A stretch of 64,000 bases of DNA from Platycnemis pennipes (GCA_933228895.1 OW121848.1:87377470-87441469); one strand, 5' to 3'; shown: positions 23,201-36,860, counted from the first letter of the stretch. The notes: generated from the sequence alone by a model not told the origin. Numbers and translations: made by a program.

Positions 23201-25190
23201 AGCGAGTGAGGGGGAGAAAGAGTCGACGACGCAGTTGGAGCGAGCGAGGTTTGCATGTTTAGGTATCTTCCTTGTTATTCTGACGTGACTCTAATGATAG
23301 ACGCCGGAATGTCTACGCCGCTCTCTTGTGAAAAGGTTTTATCTCGTGATTACACTTGTGGAAGGCAGAATAATGGAATATCATGAATCGTGTTGAGTTG
23401 ATTAATTGCCGGACATAATTAATATATATTTTTTAAGCACGGTCATCCGCCACTATTAGTCACTGTTAATTTCCAGCGTGAGATTTAATTGAGGTCATCT
23501 GTTGAGGTAAATGTTTTAATATAGCATGGTTCATGGAGATAACTGTCTTCAGGTGATGTGAAACTTTGCATTTTTAACGCGTATGTCATCCGAAACACAC
23601 AACTGAAAAATGTGAAACGTATTATTCTGTCCGTAGTTAAGAAATCAGCTCTTTTCGAAATAGGTTTTCTATTTCAAAATTTGCTATTTTTATTTTAATT
23701 TTGTTTTTTAAATTCCATTGTAATCACGTCTAGTAAATATTCAGCTTCAATATGCAGCTAAATTGTCTCACTCTTCTAGATAATTGGGAAATTGTATTAC
23801 GTGGCTCAACCTTGTCATTTTTTAATTATTTTTTGCAAACTTTCGAAGCCAATTAAACGACTCAATTAATGGAGAATATTTTTCTTCGCCGCTCTTTACG
23901 GGAGTATAGCAAGTTCACAAACTCCTGGATATTTTTAGGCGGAGAAGAAACCCTGATGATCCACTTACAAGACTTTTCGGAGGAAAAAACGTGCTTTGTT
24001 CCGAAAGCTCTTAGCTTCCTATGTCATACATATATATTCCCGTAAATCCGCTCCGATAGCATGCTCGCTCAAGTTGCTAGCTGTAAGCAACTCGGAAAAG
24101 CATAATGCTGCGCCTAATTTGCTTGACTGCCTTGTGGGAGCCCCTACATGCTTAATCTGCTTGCGGGCTGGACTTTCCCCTTTTCACCTTATTTCCGTAT
24201 GGTATTGCAGACGCTGACCGTGGAATTTCTTAACACTAGTTTACTAACACTAATTTCTAGCTGACAATGAGACGTGGGGTTTGAGCTACGTTTTTCATTT
24301 GAGAACAGAGCAGGAAGAAAGTGAATGCGTGGCATTTAAGACAAGTCTTTTTGCGGTATTACTTGAATCCATAGTAGCCATTTTAAATAGAGAACGTTAA
24401 TAATTCCCATCTATGGCTATGACAGGTTTAAATGTATGACTACTTTTATTCCTAATTATATTAAAATGTACTCTGTACTAATGTACTTGAATCTCGCCAG
24501 TATGGGTATACGCCTTGGTTTTAATTGCTCAAGATCTTTCTTCAGAAACCTATTTTAAATAAATGTACATGGTTAAGGTAGTCTGAATTCGTAATATTAA
24601 TTTTTTCCTCGTATTGGCAAGCTTATTTGGGATACGAAAATTTTATATTAATTGAAACTGATTTTTATGCATATGTCAACTCACTCAATATTACGACGCT
24701 TTGAATTTTTTTACGCTCCTTGATTGTCGGGGGAAAATAGGTTATTGACTCAGCAAATGACTATGCCCACATGCCGACATGGGTTCATTTACAGGAACTT
24801 GACTCGGTTTCCAATATTTATTTCATAATAATCCTGTTGTCTCATTTACGCAAATAACCCATCCCAACCCAGTTAGAAATGTCCTGCGGCGCTAATTTTC
24901 CCACAGTCTTGCATTTCGTGGCCAAAGGAGGTGCGAGCTTCCCTCAACAATTGTCGACAACAGGAATTTTCGTCCCATTGGGGAGACACTAACCACATAG
25001 CAATTCCCGGAGGTGATATTACAAGGGAAAGCAAATCGTGCGAAAAGATTTCTCTCGAGGGTTGGAGTTTCCGAATACGGAAGCACTCCTCCCGAAAGAA
25101 AATAAATACCCCCGGCTCTCCGATGTGCCACTGCATCCTCGAAGAAGAGAGTGCAGTATTAACATTATTTTTGGTCGCGCCGTTATTTTA
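20210..25190. other. Mostly AT-rich sequence, no gene
   Basis: About 5 kb of AT-rich to mixed DNA. Small GC-richer patches occur at about 21000-21230, 22580-22990 and 24860-25140. An 87-codon minus-strand frame (20555-20818) has balanced composition but no recognisable motif and is within chance length. The only structural feature I can support is the hairpin at 21968-22001. Confidence 0.45.
21968..22001. repeat. Strong 34-nt hairpin
   Basis: AATTCTCAG (21968-21976) pairs fully with CTGAGAATT (21993-22001). Inside it, after a single T/C mismatch, ATCAC pairs with GTGAT around a TTCA loop. That gives 14 Watson-Crick pairs and one mismatch. There is no nearby gene to assign a role to. It is too short for a typical animal pre-miRNA. 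Confidence 0.8.
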
Positions 25191-26300
25191 TTAGATGAAA
25201 ATCTAAAAACGCCCAAGCGCCCACTCCTTGCTTATTCTTCCTTCCCATTCTCCCATTCCCCAACTAAGACAACCTCCCTCGTAACTCTTCCATTTTTTCG
25301 CACCAATACCTCCTCGAAGGAGTGCATCCTCTCCACGGATATTTTTCTACTTTTAATTCTTTATCTAAGTTCCCCTTACCGTGCATTTCACGCCACAACC
25401 TTCCCTCCCACTCTCACCTCCGACATCTCCTGGTCGTCACTCTCTCGGTTTTTCTCCTCCTATCTCTCTCCCCCTTTATTTTCGCATCCAGTCCACCACC
25501 CCGCCGAACACGACCGTACTCCCCCCCAACACTCTTTCCCGTCTCACCTCCCATTAAGGCCGGTCCCCTCCCCGCTACCTCCCACTCCATCTCCACCTTC
25601 CCTTCCTTAACTCACTCCGCGTTTCCCTTCCCCACGGAGGATACAAGGAGGACCTCCCCTAATCACCAAATGGATTTTCCTGGTACTTCTTCCCCGAATC
25701 TATCCATCCGATCGCTTTCCGAGTCACCCCATCCCCGCAGCCTATTTCGCCCCCACCCCCCTTTTACCCTACACCTCCCGCCCTCTCTCAAATGTCGCCG
25801 GTGATTTGCAAGCGCTTTATGCAACTCCTATCCCTCAGGACTCCCTCAGCCTCCCCTCTTTATCCCGTCCCTTCGCCACTCATTCAGTGCGCGAGGGTGA
25901 GTGAATCGGTCGTGTGACAGAGAACCCACCTCTCCTCGGCATACGCCCACCGCAGACTCAACTTCCCAACCGGCCTGTCTCCCACTCCTTGAGAGACCCC
26001 CCACCCCATATTATGGACGATTCGCTGGTGTCTTCGTACCTCCCGGAATGCAGCTATCTTTCTTCGGGTTCAGGATAATATTAGTCGACGTCACAGGTCG
26101 TCGTGGGGAGAGAGAGAAGTTTGGTAGACGTTTGAAACTGCGCGAAATAATTCTGAGCATTGACCGAGGAGGAAGTGATGGTTTCCCTTCGCCAATGAGG
26201 GGCCGCGTTTCGCATCGGTTGCGGCGCCAATGAAGGCAGGTTTCTCCACCTGCTCCATTTTTTCTACATCGTGGTATACATTTCCTATTCCTACCCTCTC
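25191..26300 (+). repeat. Pyrimidine-rich and CpG-rich island
   Basis: From about 25210 to 25890 the + strand is dominated by C and T, giving overlapping 160- and 190-codon Ser/Pro/Leu-rich frames. From 25890 to 26240 it is GC-rich with CpG. I see no protein motif on either strand. Confidence 0.5.
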
Positions 26301-27890
26301 TTTGCATCATGCATAACGCACATAACGCTTCATTTTCCCCTAAGATTTTATTAGTTCATTTAACTCGTCATAACCAATCAGATTGAAAATGATATTACGA
26401 AACAACCAAGAATTCAGCAATTCTAAAATAGTGCAAAAGAAACGACAAGACATTCTGTCTCTCAAGGTATTCAATGTGATATACAATTGATCAAAGCTTT
26501 TGTTAAGTTATTCCAGATTTTTTTTTTATTTTCTTGATAAATATTTTAGTCCTTTGGAGATTATCTGGTACTCTACAGAAAAAATCTTTCCAGGACTTGG
26601 TGTTGAGATGCGTTATGATAATAATGAAAAAGTTAGCATCTTTGTTAATATCAAGGCTATCAAGGCTAACTAATGTACGGTCTGCTCCTTGACTGGTTAA
26701 TCAGTGAATGCTATCCCTGTCGAACGATAATTCTTAGAACAAATTTTTAAATCAGATATTGAAAGAATATTCCGGAAAGCTTTTGCTTATATTTCCGTGT
26801 AATTGAAGCGTTTCCCGCGTACAATCATCCCCTAAGTGTTCAGTTTTAGTTCAGTTTTTAAAGAGTAGTGAGCATATTTTTACTAAATTTTTATTATAAA
26901 TTTTGATTTTACTCAACGTTTGGTGACTTATTCATGTGTTTCCCAGTGTAGTGCACGGAAGATATCAAGCACTATGCCCATCTTCGAATATATTCAGCTG
27001 TTGCTTTTTTTCAGTTGATGCCTTATGGTTTCTAGGTTAGACAATATTCAAATATGTGCCTTGTTAAATCGTCTTATATTAAATAGTCTGCAGTCTTTGA
27101 GCTATCGATTTAAAAATAAAGGGAAGTTTGGAAGTTTAAAAATAAAACGCCCATTCCCTTTCGCAAAGGAAAGGGAGAATTTCATTTTCATATTTATAGA
27201 AATTTTACGTCAGAGTCAGAGCTAAAAAGCAAAGTGACTTTGGTAATGCATGAAAGGGAACATGTATGCTTCCTGCGATGCATTGATTAGCGTTACCAGT
27301 TATAGGAAAATCATCAGATTAAATGGGAATGATGCTAGGCAGAGGGTCACCTATGCCGTCAGAATTTATTAAAAATCGCATTAAAAGGAGAAGAAAATTC
27401 AAGAAAATGGGTCATTAAACTTTCATTGCTTGTTAGGGGAGAGTAATTCATGTGACGTAGTTCGCTGTGACATCAGAATAAATATGCGAAAGGTGAAGTT
27501 GATTCGTGAATAACCGCATCGTATGAAATTTTCACCGTGCATTGCATATTTGTTATCGAAATCCTAGATTCTGACGATGGAAGGCCGTTGGGGAATAATT
27601 TCGTCAGCTGTTGTATCAAACTTGTGTTGCCGTTTGTGCGCTGATTTTTCCATCCTAAAGAAATGGCATATTTCAACTGAAACAGTATATATTTAGTAAC
27701 CCAAGCGTCATTTGTCCTATTTGCTTTTTAAAGTGGACGTGGGAAGAGGAAAATGTACGTTTAATTGGTAGGTGAAGTAATATTGGTAGAAGAAAATAGT
27801 GAAGGGAATCTTTTTGAATATGTTTTTAAAGGCTGTGTTTTCGTTTAGTAAAAAGAAAATAGTTTAAAGGAAATTGATAGTTGCGGCATT
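26301..27890. other. AT-rich sequence, no gene
   Basis: AT-rich DNA. Small repeats include a 9-bp tandem TATCAAGGC at 26649-26666, a duplicated TTTAAAAATAAA (27109-27120 and 27135-27146), and an 8-bp hairpin TCCCTTTC/GAAAGGGA (27155-27176). Confidence 0.5.
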
Positions 27891-29980
27891 CTTCTCTCTC
27901 ACTCTTTAGTATTAAATTTCTCTTGCGCTAGCCCGGTGTTACAAGTGGAGTTTTTTTTATGACTTCTTGCGTTGCTATTGAAACCTTCACGCCTTTTGAC
28001 GTCGGTCGAAGCTGAGGCCATTTGATCTCGATCGTGCTCCAAACGATTCATCGGAGCTAGTAATGGGAAATTAATGAAGAATTTTACGACCGTGTATCGG
28101 CGTTTACGGCGCGGGTAACGCGTTGTTTTTTTCGCGTTGTTTATGGCTTCGCGAGGTGTAATGGTTGGATCCGTGCGTCCTTTTGATCGGTAGGAGGTAC
28201 CATCTATTGCGGCGTTATAGATTTTCAAGTCTCCCTCAACCATCTTCTCCACACCGAGAAACCGCGGGCGGGGAGCGGCGAAGAAAGGTCGAAGGGGAAG
28301 AAGAGAAGGAGGTAGAGCTTTACCCCGAACGATGGGCGCATCAACTTCGATCTGTTTAAAGATAAAAGACAAGCGTGTTTACGGATTTGAGTCTCCTCTG
28401 GACCGAATATTTCATGGCCTTGTTTACTTCTCCTCTTAACTGGGGCGGAGAGATTTTTTCCCCCATCCGTTTTTTTATTCGCCTCTCTCGTTTCTCTCTC
28501 CTTCCGATATCGCTTTACTGGAAGGCGGACGGGAGGAAATGGGAGAAGGGAAGGAATGAGTAGAAACCTTTGAAAACCGTGGTCGTTGAGAGTCCGCGGC
28601 ATTATTCAGCTGGCATTCTGCCCTGCGCCGTGTGTTTCGATATCCCAGCCATTCACGTCAATCACTGCAATTGAACTCAAGGGCACTTGTTCAAAAGAGC
28701 GGAGGAAAAGTACCTCCGTACGTGAGGGTACGGGCATAGCTCCTTTCATGCGTCGTATTCTTTCTTCCTTGGCAACGACGCGTTCTAGAGTTAGCAGCTG
28801 AGCCCAGCGGGGAGGAGATTAAGGGAAGAGCCCTTGGAATATGCCTAAGAACTTCGATAAAGTGTGCTTCCAGCCGCACCGCCGACCGCAAGCAACTTGC
28901 CAGCATGTCAGCTAGGATTCCGCGTGCGCTTCTGGTATTATTCAAGCGCTCTAGATTGTCCTACTCTTGCTCCAAGAAGGGATTTGCATATCGATTTACT
29001 TACGTGCGCTAGCACTTCATATCTCGCATTTCCTTGGAATAATATGCGGTGACCTCAAATACGAGTAGGATCACGGAAACTGCTCCTTCTGTTTTTGCTC
29101 GAAAAAACTCAGTGGAAGTCTTTGGTTTTCAAACCTGCATGCATGGAAGTAAAGTGAGAGAGATCCAAGGTTTCACGAGTATATAACTCACGTCCTCTGG
29201 CCAAATTTCATCCTTACTGGATTTTTTTCTGTTATTTCTTCCACTTCTAATGGACGACTGTTAAAGGGTAAAGCAATACAGAAGTGAGGGACTTACATTC
29301 GCTTAATCGCCAGCTGAATGACTGCTGGTTTCATATGTATTTTATCCCAGGAGTTAAAATGCGCAAAAGCAGCAATCGTGGCCGAGGTCTTCCTTGCTGC
29401 GTCGGTATATCAGCGCACTCTACTGCGTGCACGTGCGCCGTGTAATCGCGTCTGATATATTATGGTGAATTCTGCGTCGGTAACATGCGTCGGAATGTAC
29501 GCGGCGATTAATCAACGAAGCATTTGTCGTTCGAGGCATTGATGTGATGGGTTTGTTATGCCAAGGTCGAGCAGTTTGACTCAAGCTAATGCGGCCATTT
29601 ATATTTCTGTTATTAGCTAGCCATGGTGTTTGAAGGATTCAGAATGGTTTTAGTGATGCACCTCAGCAGTGTGCAGTCAAATATGGCTTCGTTACTAATG
29701 AATAATGTTCTTCCTTCTAGGTAAGTACCAGTGAGTGGAGAGTGATGGTGAGGTGTCCGTCCCACCGAGGGAGTGGAATACGCTGGGTCGTTCCTGGAGG
29801 AACTCTCGAGGTATTCGTACGTAAAAGGTGTTTTTGGAAAACGAGCGGTAGATAACAAGGAGAGATAGTCATCATAGTTTTTAACTCGTGCTCTCAACAC
29901 GAGCGATCGGTTACGTAAAGGAGAAGGGGAACCGGTTTCATCCGGAATACATTTTGATTGATAAAAATCTCGGATGTCTC
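27891..29980. other. Mixed, CpG-containing sequence, no gene
   Basis: GC-richer and CpG-bearing between about 27960 and 28930, then mixed. Minus-strand frames of 157 codons (27899-28372) and 125 codons (28225-28602) overlap each other in different frames and have no recognisable domain. A hairpin lies at 29406-29459. Confidence 0.4.
29406..29459. repeat. Imperfect hairpin, about 54 nt
   Basis: TATATCAG then CGC (29406-29416) pairs with GCG, one bulged T, then CTGATATA (29448-29459). The 31-base interior contains GCACGTGC and could pair further with GCGCAC/GTGCGC. Arms and loop are shorter than a usual animal pre-miRNA. Confidence 0.6.
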
Positions 29981-30023
29981 CCGGTCGCTTCCTATGTTTC
30001 GACCAATCGAAGGGAGGCTACAC

Positions 30024-30024
<1 letters not shown>

Positions 30025-30056
<32 letters not shown>
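30025..30056 (+). repeat. C32 homopolymer
   Basis: Thirty-two consecutive C residues, the longest homopolymer in the window. On the minus strand this is a G run able to form G-quadruplexes. The run length is likely uncertain in the assembly. Confidence 0.9.
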
Positions 30057-30058
<2 letters not shown>

Positions 30059-30960
30059 CTTCTCTCCAAATCGGACGGCGGTCCTTTTCGTGAATGAATT
30101 CCCAGAGGGATCTCCTCTTAGCTGCCCCCCTCCTACCGGGTCCCCCTACAATGGCTGAGATTTGGGTGAAAGGGAGAGGAGGTTCCTTCATTAAAATCTG
30201 TGGGGAGTAGCGGGGGGTTTCGAGTGGTGAGTCTGGGAATCTTGTCACCTTGACTACCTAGTGAGGTGGTCTGTGGGAAGGACAGGAACCTTTCTTTTAT
30301 TCGACGACGCCTGCGAACCGCCTGGGAGTGGCCGACCACCTTGGTTTGGGTTCGCAGGTGCTCACTTCTTTGCTCTTCCCTCTTCCTCTCACCGTCCCTC
30401 TCCTCCCCCCGACGGCTACGTGGGCCCGTGGGATTGCCGATGATCGTCGGGAGAGAGGGAGGGAGAGGGAGCAAGGGAGACTGAGTGCGAGAGAGAGAGA
30501 GATAGGAAGAAATGAAGGAGGGGGAGAAAATATTATAGTAGAGAATCTCAACCCTTCCGGACCAGCCCTGCCGGGCGCACTCGCCTGCCCTCTCTCTCTT
30601 TCTTCCTCTCCCAGGCCACGCTTACCACAGTATCCCCCTCCCCCTTTGCACCCACCCCACCTCCATTCAGACCCAATGCCAGCGTTACGCAACTTGCGAC
30701 AGCCCATCGCCAGACAAGATGTCGCCTTGCCCACAGAATTTCTCCCCGTCATCTCCAGCTGCGCATCTACCGATTCACTCGCTCATTCCTCTTTATTTTT
30801 CCTCCCTTCCTCCCACACTTGGCCCTCCCCCTTCTTCCGTCCACCCGTGTAGCTGCGTACTCCGTTTCCCTCCTCCCCCCATTAATACCCCTCCGTCCCT
30901 TGCACCCCCTCCCCCCTCCGCCAGTCGTCTTCCTTATTTGTTTATTTTAATTTCAGGGGC
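30057..30960. other. GC-rich island with alternating CT and GA tracts
   Basis: Pyrimidine-rich on the + strand at 30365-30415 and 30590-30930, purine-rich at 30445-30540. Frames of 113-174 codons on both strands are low-complexity. No gene is supported. Confidence 0.5.
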
Positions 30961-33880
30961 GAACCGTCGGGTTGGCTTTGTTCGCTGTTTTTATCTCATT
31001 TGCCTCCTAAATCTGCTGAAAGGGTTGCTTTTAAAAACTAATGAGCCTGGGAGAGCAAGAGTATTTAGAATATTCTGGAGAGAAAATGTATGTTTGATTC
31101 TGTTATGTTTCATGGTTTACATTTAACCAGTGAAAGGTTATTTTTGCACTTCCTCATAGTAACAGGGAAGGTGAACGGAATAACGATAATGTATTTACGA
31201 TAATGTATTTACGATAATGTATTAACGACTGCACTGATGATGGCCATTCCTCCTTTTTATTCTTTCGAAATGTTAGCAATGTGTTTAGATCCACGTATAT
31301 GATCCCGTTATGCATAGGAATGATACTTAAATGTATTTAAAAGTGTATTGAATCGTGATGTGGAGGTTAGTGAAGGAGAGATTTATCTTATGGCTGTTGC
31401 GCATGCCTGTTCAATTGCTAATATAGTCCCAGTGAGACTTGATCGCGTGTAATATTTATGATCAATATTATCCTCGGGAAGAGTTCGCAAATCATTAAAT
31501 CAGTGATCACTTCACCGTGTATGTAACCGACTCCCTCTTCAGTGTCATCCCTTGCTCCCAGTGGCTTGGTTCCGCATAATCAAAAATGCTAATGAAATTT
31601 AGTAATTCATCCAGTAGAAGTTATTTTATAGGCCTAGGAAAGAATTAGGTATTGCTTTTTTATATAGGTTTCTTCGTTTTTATGTTCAGTTTTTACCCGA
31701 GGCCAAGTAGTTGTGGATTATAAATTCCAGTGGTTTTGATTAGACCTAGAAAGGAATTCTTAATTGACATCTGAAACCCAGTTTTAGCACTATTTATCAT
31801 TCTCTGTGGAATATTTAATATCAAGGTATTATTCATTCAGTCCTCCGCGTTGACGTATCAGAATTTTTTTTGTCTGCATGATGTGGTTTCGTTTCAGAGA
31901 AGGTGATCACGAACACCTCTCCGGTTCCCTTCCTTGCTAAATGCTGGAACGATATTAAGAAACGGCTGACGAAAGGGAGATAGGTAAAAAGATATCGGTT
32001 TTTTTATCTGTCAGTGTAATATTTCTCGAAGGGAAGGGACGTTTAAAATTTTCCCAAGGTCTCGCATGAATTATTTTGCTCACATTTAAAACTTTGGCCC
32101 TCATCGATTTGCATGAGGGCTATGAGAAGCGATGGAGGGGCGGAGAGATATCTTGAGCGGAGAAAAACGATGACGACATGTCGAAGGATTTCGCTCAGAA
32201 AGGTCCGCGTCGAAGATTTATGGGAGCTCGAAAATCTTATCGCGTGCATCCTACGAGTGTGATGAAATGCTATCTCACTCCCCGAGCCGCATTTTAATTA
32301 CTCGGACGTCGGGGACCCGCAAGGCTATTATTAAGAGTGAATTCAATCCCAATTTAGGAGCCGGCGGAGAGATTCATCTTCCTGCCTAATTGACTGAAGG
32401 TCCTTGATTTTGAAGATAAAAGATGCGAACGTGCCAGGTTTCATTAGTTTCTCGGTAGAAACTCATGGTCAGAATTTGTAAGTCTACATTTGAGAATTTT
32501 GCGTTTTATCCTTGAATATTTACCACTGGATGAATATTGTATAAATCTGTACCTATCGTGTGGAACTTACAGCTGGAAGACTCATTGTTATCAAAGTTCT
32601 GGCTTATGTTTTCCAATTCTGCCAGTTTTAGTTAATTAGTTGCCCGCGTTGTTCTCATGTTTGCCTTTCTGCTACGTGGCCGTGCTCGTTGTTTGAGGTG
32701 TGGCAGTGTTTATTTTTCGTATAGGTTGCAAATTGCTCAAAATTTGAGTTTCGCTGTTTGTGTCTTGGTCAAGTCATTACCTCTCAGACCTCGATCAATT
32801 ATTTGAAAGATACTCTTCCAAATTTATAATTTCCGATTCGTTTGCCTCATATGATCCCTGACGCAGTGACGATCTAACCATGTGACCAAGTTATTTATAG
32901 AAGTACCTATTCAGAGTATTTGGATTTCTATCTTCCAGAATATAAATTCTGTTACCATGTTACATGCGTAAAAAATGTGTGCCTTTTTTGCAGAAAACAT
33001 GTTGATACCATTAGTCTTTCCATCAATTAATAACTCTGGAATGATTTTGTGAAGAATCCAGTTTTTGAATTAATTACGCTATACGAGCTTTTGTATTTGA
33101 AATTGACAGTTTCATTCTTAGATGTTCATTATCTCTCAAAGCCTTTGGAAATTTGAATGTTTCGATTATATTCGCTTCGTTACCTTATACCAATTAAGTA
33201 GAGAAACCAGTTTCTTTCCTTGTGCTTTCTGAGATTTCTCCTTAAGATATGGTACTCAGAACATACCCAGCTTGTTTTAAATGAAATTATACTATTATTT
33301 GCTTCTCCGGAATCTAAACCGGCATCTCCTGGTACCACGCAATGTTCGGGAGAGAGCTTACCGAAACTAATAATATACCTAATATCATGGTGGGGTGTTC
33401 TGAGGCCATGTTCATTCAAATATGTTAACCTCTTAATAGCAGTTTGTTTACATAATGATTTTAGGACTACTGCAGGAGTGGCCAACGTATTTTAGGAAGT
33501 GGTTGACTCTGGATACTTGTTATTTTGGCTGTAATCGTGGTATCAATAAAAATAGGGATCGATGATGAAAAACTACCTACTAAATGACTGGTATGATTCG
33601 TGACTTATTATCCGATGTGACCATGGCTTCGATAGCTAAGTTAGTTGCTAGTTAAGTAGATTTAAGAGCTAGTGTTTTCACCTGCTAGGTGGAAATCTAC
33701 GATGGGAAATTTACTCTGAAATGTTTTATCTCTCGAATTTAAGAGCTTCATTTCTTTATTACTTATTATAATGTTATACGAAGATCTGAAAAACTGACTG
33801 ATGACATTATATACGTATGTTTGCGAATAATTTATGCGATCAGTTTTTTTTTAGATGGAGTATCGTGATTATCGCTCCTT
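30961..33880. other. AT-rich sequence, no gene
   Basis: About 3 kb of AT-rich DNA. A pair of antiparallel frames of about 100 and 91 codons overlap at 33180-33495 without a recognisable motif. The only repeat seen is the short tandem at 31183-31224. Confidence 0.5.
31183..31224 (+). repeat. 14-bp tandem repeat, three copies
   Basis: ACGATAATGTATTT is repeated head to tail at 31183-31196, 31197-31210 and 31211-31224. The third copy differs only at its last base. Confidence 0.9.
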
Positions 33881-34730
33881 GAAAACTTCGTGTTACATTT
33901 TTCTCATTTTCGATCTCTCTCTTGCTCATCCCCATCTTTCTTGAAGAACATAATTTGCATCTTCTTCCTGTTCTCCTCTTGTGTTGTATCTGCGCATTTT
34001 GAGGCCTTCCATGCCATGCACTCGCAGCGGCAGTTGAGCCGACAGACCGCCTTTGGCTCAGCTTCCTATGGTCACACCCTCGCCCGAGGAGATTTCACTT
34101 AGCGAGCTCACACTCCTCCCTCCACCCACTCCCCTTCGCCTCGGACCTCCTACTCGGTTGTAACTCCACCCTCCCTCCCCCTTCCATATCTCTCTCTCTT
34201 TCTCCACCAACCTCGATCATTTTATTTTACAAGGTCACCTGGTGAATAATTCTGGGCATAATGACCTCGGGTGGATAGTTGCTGCGGCGGGGAAGCTCAC
34301 GATGCTGGTTTGTCGCTTCGGTGGTTTACTTCGGCAGCAGAGGCTTGGGAGACCCAGAGAGCTTGGCTATCATCTCCTCCTTCTTCTCCTCTCCTCGCCG
34401 GTCCCAGAGCGGCTGTGTCGCACAAGGTCTTGGCGTGGGACTCGGGAAATTGAACGTGGGAGAGCGTCGGACTCCCTCTCTTGAATGAATCGCTTCCGAA
34501 GATGAATTTGAAATGAAAATCTCATCGCCACTCTCGAGTCTCCGAGTTGGCTTCAGAAGGGGGAACTCTCGTGAACACACGGTGGCCCTGTACCAATTCT
34601 TTGGTCACGGATCTCACTGCTCCCTTTGATTACTATCCTCTTGTTTTAATCTTTCTTGAAGGACTTATTCACGTGCTTCCTCTCTGGATCGTCGCCAAAG
34701 GAGCCTCGCCTTATTCTCCGAAATGAATTA
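33881..34730. other. Mixed CT-rich region, no gene
   Basis: CT-rich at about 34095-34215, followed by a GC-richer stretch to 34500. Several short overlapping frames exist in all phases, and none carries a motif. Confidence 0.45.
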
Positions 34731-35690
34731 AGCGGCACAGCTAAAAAAAAAAAGAATTCCTAAGTCCGTAGAACGGTGAAGTTCACGCCCACTGTTTTCA
34801 ACTTATAAAGGTCCACTCTTCTTCTTCTTCAGTCGTTATATGTTGCGTCATCGTGTTTTTTGTTGCCTGGGGATGAGTTGATTAGCATAAAAATATCGTT
34901 TAGGGAAACATCCGTGTAAATTTTCTGCGTGCCAAAACAAGTATTTTGCCGCTTGATGCTCTATGCTTCTCATCAATTTGCCTCTTCCGTTTTGTGTGTA
35001 CCTTAGATATGTTTTGAGTGTGTCTTTTTATGGTTTGTAGTGTCAGTAAGATTATTTATTGAAGTTAGCACATTTAGTCTTGGATATGCTCTATTTCACT
35101 TTGTTTAAAATGCATTATGTGTTCAAATTACCCACAATCCTTCTAGCTACACTTTTTCTCCTATTCATCAATATTGATACAAGTCTTTGAAGTCATTTAA
35201 CCTTTTCCCTAGACGAAATTATCGTATTTTGAAGATGCATTACTTATGATTATTCCTGTTCTGAGGAATTACGAGTCTTCTTTTAGGTACCGGGTTCGTT
35301 GAACCATTAACTTGAAGTGGACTGAAGTTTAAATTAATTTAGCTGGTAAAATTTGATATCGTTTCATGGTGCGTGCCTACAACAGGGTAGCGAATTGAGT
35401 TAGCAAACAAGCATGTTTCAAATGCAGGAAAGCAAAGTAAAATACACGCGAAAATCAACTGGATGCTGCCAACTGTAGCAATACCAATTCCGCTAATCAG
35501 GTTATCGATAGGTACGTTTGGCATCGTTTAAAAGACTAATATTTCCGCACCAATAATAAACGTACTGTCTTGGATGGAAGTATCACTTGTTTTTTGGGTT
35601 TTTTACTTTAATCCAGTCGCTGACAATTCCTCATTCTAGCTTACAAGCTTAAAATTCGGAAAATTCAAAAATCACCAGGTCACAGTGGAT
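34731..35690. other. AT-rich sequence, no gene
   Basis: AT-rich DNA. A minus-strand frame of 61 codons (35339-35524) contains a hydrophobic stretch (IATVGSIQLIFACILLCFPA) that looks membrane-like, but it is short, isolated and not recognised. Confidence 0.4.
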
Positions 35691-36860
35691 CAACTATGGA
35701 TTACAATGGTTTTTCCCCATTCTATGCCGGCGTGGTTATGTACCGTCGTCCGTCCGGAAGCTGTGTCCTGGGTCGTACGATCTCTTGGTATTAACTTGCA
35801 CGAGAGTCATGTTCGTGTGATGGCTGGTCGTATCACGAGTTCCCGTTTCTCCTCTTCACTCCACGTTCACTTCTCAAGGTTCATTAAACGTTCACAGAGC
35901 TCAATGAATGCCTTTTATCCGAATCAAGTGAATCAAAGCCTCCCACGGCTCTGTGCCACCATGATGTAGGCAGTGCCGTGCTGGCACACGCGCCCGCACC
36001 CTTCTCCGCGGACTTGTCGCCTCTCCTACGTCTGTCTCCCTGCCTACGCCTCTCGTCCCCGACGCTGCCCCCCCCGCCATCTGTCGGCCGGGTCGTCCAC
36101 TAGCGTTGTCCATTCTCATGACTATCAGTATGCCGCACCATGCTTCCAGCCTTCCTCTTTATCTCCTCGGTGTCGTAGGCGAGTGAGGACGAGGCGGTAT
36201 CCATCATTGTCCTTTCTCTTTCAGGGTTAGGTCACGCGACGTCCCGGCTATGGAAAATATCCCGAAGAGTGCCGTATAGGCATGCACGAAGGTACTCAGA
36301 GTCAGATTACGTGGCCCAAAGTAATCTGTATGCACACTCCACTGTGCGTACGTGTAATACTGAGTGGAGACAGAAGTCAAAACACTTTTTTCATTATGCT
36401 GGTCATATGATAGTTATTGAATTGACCTTAAGGTGTCGTCCATATTGCTATCATGGAATACATATCCATTTTGTCAGTGAATGAAGTGATGCAAGCAACC
36501 CTCAAGTTTTTGTGGTTTTTAGCCTCCTTGCTTGTTGAACTCCCACATATCTAGTTTATTAACTCTTTCATGTCGTGCATTCTCTCTTCTACTTTGTTAC
36601 CAATATTTTTTCGAAACAGTAATAAAATCTTATTGAATCACTCCCTTGGGTATATCTGCAGCTGAATTTTGCCCTGATCACTATTTTTATGCTTTTCCCT
36701 AATACTGATTGTGTGCTCTGGAGTTGCCATTTACTCTCATGTCAAGGAAAATCATGTCTGTATATCGTATGTAGTTACTTTTTTCTGTCGAAGTCATGGA
36801 GAGATTATCCTTCAACATTCTCCTGACCATTTGACGCTGGAACAAATTTCCATGGCGTGA
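35691..36860. other. GC/CpG-rich patch then AT-rich sequence
   Basis: CpG-bearing and GC-rich to about 36250 with C runs near 36070, then AT-rich. Open frames of 70-94 codons lack motifs. No RNA gene is seen. Confidence 0.45.

Noticed and set aside
25038..25610. 190-codon + frame
   Set aside because: It is Ser/Pro/Leu-rich, overlaps a 160-codon frame in another phase, and lies in a CT island.
33473..33487. CAGGAGTGGCCAACG as a hAT transposon end
   Set aside because: It resembles hAT termini of the CAGGGGTGGCCAA type, but no inverted partner or 8-bp duplication was found.
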